Of a DNA stretch of 64,000 nucleotides, positions 35,316 through 42,928 are shown one piece after another. The stretch's first letter is position 1; each line of letters begins with the position of its first letter. The notes beneath the pieces are model-generated. The model was not told where the DNA came from, made no database searches, and was given only the letters and a program-made list of their open reading frames with translations. This stretch comes from Clostridium amylolyticum (GTDB lineage: Bacteria; Bacillota; Clostridia; Clostridiales; Clostridiaceae). The stretch covers positions 1 through 64,000 of the forward strand of contig NZ_FQZO01000001.1 of the NCBI RefSeq assembly GCF_900142075.1. Reading direction: 5' to 3'. Made by a program: the position numbers and the translations under genes.

Positions 35316-35554
35316 ATAAAAAACCTCCTTTAATTTCCCCATTACTGATTTATTGTTTATGAGTTATATTATAAATTATAATTAAAGAGTTTCTTTTAAC
35401 TGAATTTAAATTTTTAGTTAAAAGCTATTCTTATTAAAGAGTTAATATTAAAATTAAAATAGTTGTAATTTAAAGAAAATTAAAGCGAATTCGTGTAAAG
35501 CTGAATTAATCATTTTAGATGCTTAATTTTCATTATAATTTCCATAAAAAAGTT
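35316..35554. other. Divergent intergenic region, dps and malE
   Basis: This is AT-rich sequence between the dps start and the malE promoter. It should contain the leftward dps promoter, but I cannot place it exactly or see a PerR box clearly. No gene or structured RNA was recognised. Confidence 0.4.
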
Positions 35555-35583
35555 TTGACAACGTATTCATAAGGGGATATAAT
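35555..35583 (+). promoter_or_regulatory. malE promoter (consensus sigma-A)
   Basis: TTGACA (35555-35560) and TATAAT (35578-35583) are separated by exactly 17 bases, a perfect consensus promoter. Expected transcription start is near 35590. Confidence 0.9.
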
Positions 35584-35609
35584 TAAGGCATTGATTGGTT
35601 TTTAATATT

Positions 35610-35625
35610 ATGCAAGCGATTGCAT
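35610..35625. promoter_or_regulatory. LacI-family operator in the mal leader
   Basis: ATGCAAGCGATTGCAT is nearly a perfect 16-bp palindrome with the central CG of LacI/MalR/CcpA-type operators. It lies about 20 bases downstream of the predicted transcription start, where a bound repressor would block elongation. It fits a maltose-specific LacI regulator, or CcpA-mediated catabolite repression. No regulator gene is in the operon. Confidence 0.8.
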
Positions 35626-35651
35626 AAATAATAATTTATGGGGGGATAACC

Positions 35652-36881
35652 ATGAACAAACGTTTAAAAGTTATGGCATCTGTTATGGCAGCATTAGTAG
35701 TATCCACTGCATTATTCGGATGTGCTAAAAAATCTGCTGAAGGAGGAAATGCACCTTCAGATAAAAAAGAAAGCAAAAAAATAGTGATTTGGTCTCACTT
35801 AAAGACTGAAGAGGTAAAAGAGGTAGAAAAATATGCTAAAGAGTGGGCGAAAAAAACTGGAAATACTGTAGAGGTTAAAGAAGATAAATCAGACTTCCAA
35901 GCATATTTACAAGCTGCTAACAGTTCTAAAGCTCCAGATGTTATGTTTGGACTTGCTCATGACAACTTAGGAACTTTCCAGAAAGCTAATCTTTTAGCTG
36001 AAGTTCCAGCAAATGTAATGGATGATGCTAAATTTGAAAAAAATGCTGTTAATGCAGTTACTATTGAAGGGAAGAAGTATGCAGTGCCAGTATTAATGGA
36101 AACCTATGCATTATTCTATAATACAGATAAGATTAAGGAAGCTCCAAAAACCTTAGATGACCTTGTTAAAGTAGGTAAGGAGCATGGTTTTAAATATGAA
36201 ATAAATAACTTCTATTTCTCTTATGCATTTTTAGCAGCTAATGGTGGTTATGTATATAAATTTGATGGACAAAAATTTGACCCAGCAGATATCGGTTTAG
36301 GAAATGATGGTGCAGTTAAAGGTTATGACTACTTACAAAGTTTAGTTCAAACTCATAAGCTTATGCCTTCTGATATAAAGGGTGACTTAGCAAAAGGTGA
36401 TTTCCAAGCTCAGAAAACTGGACTTTATATTTCTGGACCATGGGATGTTAATGGGTTAAAAGATGCTAAGGTTCCATTTGCTATAGCTCCACTACCAGGT
36501 GCTGATGGAAAACCAATGCCATCCTTTATGGGTGTGCAAGCAGCTTTTGTAAGCTCTAAATCAAAAAATCAAGCAGAAGCTTGGGATGCTGTAAAATATA
36601 TATTAGAAAAATCAGAAAATACATTATTTAAAGTTGGTTATAGAATTCCTGCAACTAAAGCTGGACAAGAAAGCGCTGAATTTAAAAACGATAAATTCTT
36701 ATCAGCTTTTGCAGAGCAAGCGAAATATGCTCAACCAATGCCAAACATTCCAGCAGTACAAGCAATGTGGACACCTGGAGAAAATAACTTAAAGTTATTA
36801 ACTTCTGGAAAGCAAAATGGAAAACAAACTGGTGAAAATCTAGTTAAACAAGTTAAAGAAGGAATTGCACAACAGAAATAA
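35652..36881 (+). CDS. malE: Maltose/maltodextrin-binding lipoprotein
   Basis: This solute-binding lipoprotein of a CUT1 ABC importer has lipobox ALFGC (Cys24). The mature protein is about 385 residues with the MalE-like fold: KIVIWSHLKTEEVKEVEKYAKEWAKKTG at the start, then PDVMFGLAHDNLG, and GLYISGPWDVNGLKDAKVPFAIAPLPGADGKP, close to maltose-binding proteins. It is the first gene of the operon, controlled by a consensus promoter and LacI-type operator. GGGGGGAT precedes ATG 35652. An attenuating hairpin after the gene fits the higher demand for binding protein than for membrane subunits. Confidence 0.92.
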   Translation: MNKRLKVMASVMAALVVSTALFGCAKKSAEGGNAPSDKKESKKIVIWSHLKTEEVKEVEKYAKEWAKKTGNTVEVKEDKSDFQAYLQAANSSKAPDVMFGLAHDNLGTFQKANLLAEVPANVMDDAKFEKNAVNAVTIEGKKYAVPVLMETYALFYNTDKIKEAPKTLDDLVKVGKEHGFKYEINNFYFSYAFLAANGGYVYKFDGQKFDPADIGLGNDGAVKGYDYLQSLVQTHKLMPSDIKGDLAKGDFQAQKTGLYISGPWDVNGLKDAKVPFAIAPLPGADGKPMPSFMGVQAAFVSSKSKNQAEAWDAVKYILEKSENTLFKVGYRIPATKAGQESAEFKNDKFLSAFAEQAKYAQPMPNIPAVQAMWTPGENNLKLLTSGKQNGKQTGENLVKQVKEGIAQQK

Positions 36882-36910
36882 CTAATAAATAATAAAATAA
36901 GAAAAGTAAA

Positions 36911-36943
36911 AATGGAGGGAGTAATTTATTCCCTTCATTTTTT
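36911..36943 (+). terminator. Intercistronic hairpin between malE and malF
   Basis: AATGGAGGG (36911-36919) pairs with CCCTTCATT (36931-36939) with one G-U pair, followed by a T-run. It is probably a partial terminator or mRNA-stabilising 3' end that keeps malE expression above malF and malG. Confidence 0.75.
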
Positions 36944-36997
36944 AAAAATATGAGAAGAGGTTAAAAATATTGGAAGGAGAAAATTGGAGGAAAAGTT

Positions 36998-37933
36998 ATG
37001 GAATTAGTAAAAACAAAAAGAAGTCTTGGCAGCAAGGTAAAGCCTTATATTTATTTACTACCAGCCCTAGTAACAATAATTATTTTTACAATATTGCCTA
37101 TAATCTATACAGTTTATATAGCTTTTACTAATTATAATTTAAATCATTTAGAAGATTACACTTTGGTAGGATTTGAAAATTTTAAAGAGGTTTTAGCAGG
37201 TCCATTTACTCAGGTGTTTTGGCCAGTATTTGGGTGGACCTTTGCTTTTGCACTATTATCTACCTTAGGGACTTTTATTGTAGGATTGATTATTGCGTTG
37301 ATTCTTTCTAATAGCAATATGAAGGAAGCATTTTTATATAAAGCAATATTAATTATTCCTTGGGCACTTCCTGCTACTATTGCAGTTTTATCTTGGCAAG
37401 GTCTTTTTAATACTGATTATGGTGCTATAAATACCATACTTATGAATTTGCATGTTATAAAAGAACCCTTAGAATGGCTGACAAATCCTTGGTGGGCAAG
37501 GACTGCAATTATTATAGTAAATATATGGCTAGGATTCCCTTATATGATGAATGTAAGCATGGGTGCTATAGCTGCCATACCGGATACCTATTATGAGGCA
37601 GCAGAAATAGATGGAGCTAGTAAGTTAACTCAGTTTTGGAAGATTACGCTTCCATCTTTAGCATTAACTGCATATCCATTATTAATATCATCTTTTGCAT
37701 TTAATTTTAATAACTTCAACTCAGCCTTCTTAATTACTGGTGGTGGACCAGCAAGGCTTACAACACAATTTGCAGGATTTACAGATATTCTAGCCTCCAC
37801 TACTTATAAGTTAACTATTAACTTTAACAGATATGAGTTAGGTTCTGCACTGGGTATAATAATATTCTTAATTATAGGAACTATTTCTTATGTTCAAATG
37901 AAAATGTCAGGACAATTTAAGGAGGTGGAATAA
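36998..37933 (+). CDS. malF: Maltodextrin ABC importer permease MalF
   Basis: This CUT1 permease has 311 aa and about six to seven helices. The EAA loop EAAEIDGASKLTQFWKITLPSL, which contacts the ATPase, is clear near residue 205. It lacks the long periplasmic insert of enterobacterial MalF, as is normal in Firmicutes. It is the second gene, with TTGGAGG upstream of ATG 36998. It pairs with MalG encoded two bases downstream. Confidence 0.92.
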   Translation: MELVKTKRSLGSKVKPYIYLLPALVTIIIFTILPIIYTVYIAFTNYNLNHLEDYTLVGFENFKEVLAGPFTQVFWPVFGWTFAFALLSTLGTFIVGLIIALILSNSNMKEAFLYKAILIIPWALPATIAVLSWQGLFNTDYGAINTILMNLHVIKEPLEWLTNPWWARTAIIIVNIWLGFPYMMNVSMGAIAAIPDTYYEAAEIDGASKLTQFWKITLPSLALTAYPLLISSFAFNFNNFNSAFLITGGGPARLTTQFAGFTDILASTTYKLTINFNRYELGSALGIIIFLIIGTISYVQMKMSGQFKEVE

Positions 37934-37934
37934 T

Positions 37935-38816
37935 ATGAGTCAATCACCTGCAATTAAAACAAATAATGAACTAACTTATAAGAAAAAAATGAGGCCGTCT
38001 GAAAGAAGAAACTTATGGATTGGAAGAATATTCATTTGGATAATGATAGTACTAACTATGTTCCCAATAGTAGCTATATTTTCTGCATCATTAGCTAAAG
38101 GAGATACCTTTACTCAAACCACCTTTTTTCCAGCAGAATGGGGATTTCAAAACTATACAAAAGTTATTAAAGAAACAGATTTTCTTTTGTGGGTTAAAAA
38201 CTCCTTAATTATTTGTACTAGTGTGGCTACAATACAAATTTTAATTACACTCCCTGCAGCTTTTTCCTTCTCAAGGTTGAGATTTAAAGGAAGAAGAAAT
38301 GGACTTATGTCACTATTGATATTACAGATGTTCCCAGCTATGATGGCAATACCTGCAATATTGGCTATTGCATATAGATTAGAAGCTATGGATAATATTT
38401 TTATGCTTATTATCTTATTATCTGCTGGAAGCGCTTATAATATATGGCTTTTAAAAGGGTTTATCGATGGAATACCAAAAGATTTAGATGAGGCTGCCTT
38501 TGTAGATGGAGCTACAACCTGGCAGATGTTTACAAGGATAATATTACCCTTAACAAAAAATATGTTATTAGTAATTTTCTTGTTTTCATTTATTGGTGTA
38601 TACAGTGAATTTATTCTTACCAGTGCCCTTATGAAAGATAGTTCAACGCAAACCGTAGCCACTGGGTTAAGAACCTTTATAAATAATAACTTTTCAGCAA
38701 ACTGGACACAATATTCTGCTGCTGCCATTATGGCTTCTTTACCAGTAGTTATTATATTTGTTTCCCTTCAGAAATTTATTTCTAAAGGACTTGTGGCTGG
38801 AGCAGTTAAGGGTTAA
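37935..38816 (+). CDS. malG: Maltodextrin ABC importer permease MalG
   Basis: This CUT1 permease has 293 aa and six hydrophobic helices. The EAA motif is DEAAFVDGATTWQMFTRIILPL. It has the typical MFPIVAIFSASL first helix region and a C-terminal FISKGLVAGAVKG ending, the pattern of MalG proteins. The start is one base after the malF stop, with AAGGAGG inside the malF end. No MalK/MsmX ATPase is present in the operon, so a shared ATPase encoded elsewhere is expected. Confidence 0.93.
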   Translation: MSQSPAIKTNNELTYKKKMRPSERRNLWIGRIFIWIMIVLTMFPIVAIFSASLAKGDTFTQTTFFPAEWGFQNYTKVIKETDFLLWVKNSLIICTSVATIQILITLPAAFSFSRLRFKGRRNGLMSLLILQMFPAMMAIPAILAIAYRLEAMDNIFMLIILLSAGSAYNIWLLKGFIDGIPKDLDEAAFVDGATTWQMFTRIILPLTKNMLLVIFLFSFIGVYSEFILTSALMKDSSTQTVATGLRTFINNNFSANWTQYSAAAIMASLPVVIIFVSLQKFISKGLVAGAVKG

Positions 38817-38850
38817 GATAATTAAACCTAGGAAGTTTGTCACTTGTAAT

Positions 38851-38861
38851 GTGCCTGGCAC
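38851..38861. repeat. Short perfect palindrome GTGCCTGGCAC
   Basis: An 11-bp palindrome, preceded by TAAT and followed by CTTA, lies in the malG-GH13 gap. Similar GTGCC(T/A)GGCAC motifs are recurrent intergenic repeats in some Firmicutes. Only this copy was seen here, so a REP-like nature is a guess. Confidence 0.35.
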
Positions 38862-38888
38862 CTTAGATTAATATAATCCAGTGATCTT

Positions 38889-38921
38889 GGGGACTTAAAT
38901 TTGGGTCCCCTAAATTTTTTA
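38889..38921 (+). terminator. malEFG terminator
   Basis: GGGGAC (38889-38894) pairs with GTCCCC (38905-38910), with a T-run from 38915. It separates malG from the glycosidase, which may have its own promoter or be reached by readthrough. Confidence 0.78.
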
Positions 38922-38985
38922 TTTAATTAATGTTTAATATTTACTCAACTAAGGAATAAATTTAGTAAGTTATGGAGGTAGACAC

Positions 38986-40719
38986 ATGAATAAACATGCC
39001 ATTTATCATATCACAGACGTACCCTACGTATATGGAAAAGATACAGAAATATTAGTAATAAGAATTAGAACAGCATCTAAAGATATTAAAAGCTGCAAGA
39101 TACATTATAAGGATAGATATGATTGGGAAAATGACTTTATAGTAAAAGAAATGAAAGAAAGTATAGAGACTGATCTTTTTGATTTTTATGAAATAGAAAT
39201 AAATGTAGAAGAGAAAAGATACAGATATTTCTTTGAATTAGAAGATAACCAGGGAAACGTATTCTATGTAAATGAAAGAGGAATAGTTAAAAATAAGCCA
39301 TTAGAACCTAATGCTTATCAGTATCCTTATTTATGTTTAGGAGATGTTTATAATGAGGTGAATTGGGCTCAGGAGGGAATAGTATATCAAATTTTCCCAG
39401 ATAGATTTTATAACGGTGATATCTCCAATGATCCTAAAGGTGCTGAAAGCTGGGGAGGCAAGGTTACCCCTAGTAATATGTTTGGTGGAGACCTTCAAGG
39501 AATAATAGATAAAGCTCAATATTTAAAAGAATTGGGTATTACTATGATATATCTTACTCCTATATTTCTTTCCACCTCAAATCATAAATATAATACTAAG
39601 GACTATTATGAAATTGACCCATTCTTTGGAGATGTTAAAAAAGCTAAGGAAATGGTACTTGCTTGCCATAATGCAGGCATAAGGGTTATATTTGATGGAG
39701 TTTTCAATCATTCCGGTCATGATTTTTTTGCTTTTCAAGATGTAATTGAAAAAGGAGAAGAATCTAAATATAAGGATTGGTATTTCATACAAGACTATCC
39801 TGTAAATTTAGACAAACCTAACTATATAACCTTTGCTAATGATGTTTATACCATGCCAAAATTAAACACTAAAAACCCTGAGGTTCAAAAGTATTTACTA
39901 GATGTAGCAGAGTTTTGGATAAAGGAAGTAGGCATTGACGGATGGCGGCTGGATGTGTGCGACGAGGTAGATCATAGCTTTTGGAGAGCCTTTAGAAATA
40001 GAGTAAAATCGGTAAAAGAGGATAGTTTTATCATAGGGGAAATAATGCATGAGGCAGCCTCCTTCTTAAGGGGAGAACAGTTAGATAGTATTATGAATTA
40101 TCCTTTTAGAGAGATGTGTCTAGATTTTTTTGCCAGAAGAAGCATATCTGCAGGGGAATTAAATAATATATTAGAAATTAATAGAAGTTTATATACCCAC
40201 AGTATTAATAGACAAGTATTAAATCTTATTGATAGCCATGATACTCCTAGATTCTTAACAGAATGCGGAGGGAATATTAATAGAATGAAGCTTGCTATAG
40301 TGCTGCAGTACACTTATATAGGTATACCTTATATTTATTACGGAGATGAAGTGGGAATGGAAGGTTCTAAAGATCCAGACTGCAGAAGATGTATGATATG
40401 GAAGGAAGAAGATCAAAATAAAGAGCTTTTAAATATGTATAAAAAGCTGAACTCCTTAAGAAAAGAGTATAAAGCTTTAACTTATGCTCCATATAAAAAT
40501 TTATTTAAAGAAGATAACATATTAGCTTTTGTGAGAGAAAGTGACGATGAAAAAATATTTATAGCCATTAATAATAATGATAAAAGTACTAAACTTAAAG
40601 TGGACTTTAATGAAGCTTTTGATATTTATAATAATATAAATATAAATATTGAAGAAGGTTTCCTTCATCTAGAACCTATGAGTTTTAAAATATTAATGTG
40701 TCATAATGATTCGGTATAG
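38986..40719 (+). CDS. GH13 alpha-glycosidase (neopullulanase/maltodextrin hydrolase type)
   Basis: This 577-residue cytoplasmic enzyme has no signal peptide. The N-terminal immunoglobulin-like domain (about 1-130) is typical of GH13_20 (cyclomaltodextrinase/neopullulanase). The catalytic barrel shows the GH13 regions: GVFNHSG, the nucleophile in GWRLDVCDEVDH, the acid/base in IIGEIMHEA, and LIDSHDTPRFL. It starts IYQIFPDRFYNGD, also a family mark. ATGGAGG precedes ATG 38986. It would degrade imported maltodextrins, consistent with its place behind malEFG. Confidence 0.92.
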   Translation: MNKHAIYHITDVPYVYGKDTEILVIRIRTASKDIKSCKIHYKDRYDWENDFIVKEMKESIETDLFDFYEIEINVEEKRYRYFFELEDNQGNVFYVNERGIVKNKPLEPNAYQYPYLCLGDVYNEVNWAQEGIVYQIFPDRFYNGDISNDPKGAESWGGKVTPSNMFGGDLQGIIDKAQYLKELGITMIYLTPIFLSTSNHKYNTKDYYEIDPFFGDVKKAKEMVLACHNAGIRVIFDGVFNHSGHDFFAFQDVIEKGEESKYKDWYFIQDYPVNLDKPNYITFANDVYTMPKLNTKNPEVQKYLLDVAEFWIKEVGIDGWRLDVCDEVDHSFWRAFRNRVKSVKEDSFIIGEIMHEAASFLRGEQLDSIMNYPFREMCLDFFARRSISAGELNNILEINRSLYTHSINRQVLNLIDSHDTPRFLTECGGNINRMKLAIVLQYTYIGIPYIYYGDEVGMEGSKDPDCRRCMIWKEEDQNKELLNMYKKLNSLRKEYKALTYAPYKNLFKEDNILAFVRESDDEKIFIAINNNDKSTKLKVDFNEAFDIYNNININIEEGFLHLEPMSFKILMCHNDSV

Positions 40720-40740
40720 AAAATAATGTATTTTTTAAGA

Positions 40741-40782
40741 ACGCTGTTATCACGTAGTTATAAGTGATAGCAGTGTTTTTTG
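40741..40782 (+). terminator. GH13 gene terminator
   Basis: A 13-bp stem with two G-U pairs (40741-40753 with 40764-40776) is followed by six T. Confidence 0.82.
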
Positions 40783-40858
40783 TCGTAAAAAATATTATAG
40801 TAGTAACCTCATCAGTTTATTACTCATATTATGTATTAGAACTACGGAGGTGAAAGAG

Positions 40859-41296
40859 ATGAACTTTGACATAGAAGATTTAAATTATCCCACCACCTGC
40901 TATTTTAATGGCACTATAAAAGTGTTTTCTTTTTTATGGGTGAAGGAAAGGTTAGACCCTCAAGCCAATATAAGGATAAGGCTTTTTAAAGAAGGAAGCG
41001 CAACTCCTATAATGGAAGGCAGAACAGATAGTAATGGAGAACTGATATTTAATGGGTTAGACAAAGGAATATACAATGTGCAAGCAGAGGTTAATCAAAA
41101 GTACTATCTTCAGCCAATATACAAACCTTCTTCAAAAGTAAGATTAGGAAATGGAAGTGTTTGCCAAGAGGTAGCCGTAATTAATAGACTTAGAAAAGAT
41201 CCCCCTCATCACTGTGAAAATCACTGCAGAGATGGTATAGGAGATGATCTATTAATAATAATTCTTTTACTATTCTTATGTGGATGTTGGTGTTAA
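40859..41296 (+). CDS. Small Cys-tailed protein with a prealbumin-like beta domain
   Basis: This 145-residue protein has no signal peptide. Residues about 15-105 look like a carboxypeptidase-regulatory/Cna-B-like beta-sandwich: IRIRLFKEGSATPIMEGRTDSNGELIFNGLDKGIYNVQAEV, with the typical TDxNGxxxFxxLxxGxYxV rhythm. The end is unusual: HHCENHCRDGIGDD, then a hydrophobic helix finishing LCGCWC, giving five cysteines in the last 35 residues. ATG 40859 follows CGGAGG; GTG 40850 overlaps that site. A membrane- or spore-coat-anchored role is possible. Function unknown. Confidence 0.7.
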   Translation: MNFDIEDLNYPTTCYFNGTIKVFSFLWVKERLDPQANIRIRLFKEGSATPIMEGRTDSNGELIFNGLDKGIYNVQAEVNQKYYLQPIYKPSSKVRLGNGSVCQEVAVINRLRKDPPHHCENHCRDGIGDDLLIIILLLFLCGCWC

Positions 41297-41337
41297 AATA
41301 TTATAGGAAGGCTTTAACCTTCCTATAATATTTTTTT
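41296..41337 (+). terminator. Terminator after the Cys-tailed protein
   Basis: A perfect 16-bp stem (41296-41311 with 41318-41333) runs into seven T. Confidence 0.88.
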
Positions 41338-41359
41338 GTTATACAAAGGAGAGAAAAAT

Positions 41360-41803
41360 ATGAATAACTTAACTTTAAAGGTTATTAAAATTAATAAGGA
41401 TGCTATATTGCCTAATTATGCTCACGTAGGAGATGCAGGATTAGACTTGTTTTCAGTGGATAAAGTAGAAATAAAACCTAATGAAACAGCATTTGTAGCC
41501 ACAGGAATTAAAATAGAATTACCACCCCATACAGAAGCTCAAATAAGACCAAGGAGCGGTTTAGCTTTAAAACATGGAATAACTGTATTAAATACTCCAG
41601 GTACCATTGATGAGGGGTATAGAGGAGAACTTAAAATAATTTTAATAAATCATGGTAAGGAAGCTTTTATTATTGAAAAGGGTATGAAAATTGCTCAGAT
41701 GGTGGTAATGCCTGTATATGCTGTTAATGTAATAGAAGTAAATGAGTTATCTGAATCTACAAGAGGAGAAGGAGGATTTGGGTCCACAGGATTGAATAAG
41801 TAG
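41360..41803 (+). CDS. dut: dUTP diphosphatase
   Basis: This trimeric dUTPase hydrolyses dUTP to dUMP, keeping uracil out of DNA. The five motifs are present: HVGDAGLDLFS (1), PRSGLALKHGI (2), TPGTIDEGYRGELKIILIN (3), KIAQMVVMPV (4) and RGEGGFGSTG (5, the flexible C-terminal arm). Length is 147 aa. ATG 41360 is preceded by AAAGGAGAG; the ATG at 41336 lies upstream of that site. It is followed at a short distance by an Rrf2 regulator in the same direction. Confidence 0.95.
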   Translation: MNNLTLKVIKINKDAILPNYAHVGDAGLDLFSVDKVEIKPNETAFVATGIKIELPPHTEAQIRPRSGLALKHGITVLNTPGTIDEGYRGELKIILINHGKEAFIIEKGMKIAQMVVMPVYAVNVIEVNELSESTRGEGGFGSTGLNK

Positions 41804-41845
41804 AGTCTTTAAGATAAAAAACTTTTTATTTTATGGGAGGATTAG

Positions 41846-42256
41846 ATGAAGATTACGCAAGAAGTAGATTATGCCCTAAGAGTTATGTTATTCTTATCAA
41901 AGTCTAAAGAAAGTAGAGTAGAGGCTAGAAGAATATCAGAGGAGGAAAATATACCTTTGAGATTTCTATTGAAACTATTAAGAAAACTCACTACCGCTGA
42001 TATAGTAAAATCTTTTAGAGGAGTGAAAGGTGGATACGCTCTTAATATGCTTCCAGAGAATATTACATTAAAAATGGTGGTTGAGGCAGTAGAAGGAGAG
42101 TTATATATAAATAAATGTATGGAAAACCCAGAATACTGCAACCTAGGGCGGAGAGAAAATTGTTTAGTGCATAAAGCGTTAAGCAGAGTTCAAAAGGCAT
42201 TAATAAAAGAATTAGATTCTATTAACTTTAAAGATATAATGAATAACAACATTTAA
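41846..42256 (+). CDS. Rrf2-family transcriptional regulator
   Basis: This 136-residue winged-helix regulator is of the Rrf2/IscR family. It starts MKITQEVDYALRVMLFLSKS and has the recognition region ISEEENIPLRFLLKLLRKL and the wing GVKGGYALNMLPENITL. Three cysteines in KCMENPEYCNLGRRENC match the spacing region where IscR and related members bind an Fe-S cluster, so it may sense redox or iron-sulfur status. GGGAGG precedes ATG 41846. No iron-sulfur genes are adjacent, so its targets are unknown. Confidence 0.87.
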   Translation: MKITQEVDYALRVMLFLSKSKESRVEARRISEEENIPLRFLLKLLRKLTTADIVKSFRGVKGGYALNMLPENITLKMVVEAVEGELYINKCMENPEYCNLGRRENCLVHKALSRVQKALIKELDSINFKDIMNNNI

Positions 42257-42281
42257 AGCACCTAACAGGTGCTTTTTTTAT
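42256..42281 (+). terminator. Rrf2 gene terminator
   Basis: An 8-bp stem, AAGCACCT (42256-42263) with AGGTGCTT (42267-42274), has a 3-base loop and is followed by T. It overlaps the stop codon. Confidence 0.82.
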
Positions 42282-42349
42282 TTTATTAACATTATAAAAG
42301 AGCTTTCAGCGTATATTTAAATAATAAGTATATAGTTATAAGAGGAAAT

Positions 42350-42916
42350 ATGGATTTTGAAAAACACCATAAATTTTATCCTATAGAAAGTTTATTTGAG
42401 GATTTTTATCAACTTGAAGATGAGACAATACTTTTAAGAGAGCTTAAGGAGGAAGATGCAGAAGATATTTTAGAATTATATTCAGAAAAAGATATATCCT
42501 TATATGATAAGTCTCCATGCATTGCGGATATAGAGGATGCAATAAGATTTATTAATGAAATTAATTCTTGTTATTATTATAGAAAAAGAATAGATTGGGC
42601 TATTGTTACAAAAAGGTCTAATAAATTAGTAGGTTTAATAGCAATTCATTCTTTAAATTCTATAACCCATACAGCAGAGGTAGGCTATTTAATTAATAAA
42701 AAATATCGTAATAAAGGAATTATGACAGAAGCTTTAAATATTATTATCAAATTCTTGTTTGAAAATGTTGACCTATATTCATTAAATGCAACTATACACA
42801 TAGATAACATCGCTTCAATTATGTTGTGTAAAAAGGTTGGCTTTAAGGTAAATGAATATTTAAGTTGTGAAAATAAGCTGTTTTTAACTTTAGTCAATGC
42901 AAGATATTGTGTTTAA
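42350..42916 (+). CDS. GNAT-family N-acetyltransferase (RimJ/RimL-like)
   Basis: This 188-residue acetyltransferase has the GNAT pattern: ILLRELKEEDAEDILELYSE at the N-terminus, then GLIAIHSLNSITHTAEVGYLINKKYRNKGIMTEAL, which contains the acetyl-CoA pyrophosphate-binding loop (RNKGIM), and NIASIMLCKKVGFKV near the end. The layout is that of the RimJ/RimL group, which acetylates protein N-termini or small amines. The substrate cannot be predicted. It is followed after 12 bases by a gene of unknown function in the same direction. Confidence 0.85.
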   Translation: MDFEKHHKFYPIESLFEDFYQLEDETILLRELKEEDAEDILELYSEKDISLYDKSPCIADIEDAIRFINEINSCYYYRKRIDWAIVTKRSNKLVGLIAIHSLNSITHTAEVGYLINKKYRNKGIMTEALNIIIKFLFENVDLYSLNATIHIDNIASIMLCKKVGFKVNEYLSCENKLFLTLVNARYCV

Positions 42917-42928
42917 GAGGAGGGTATC

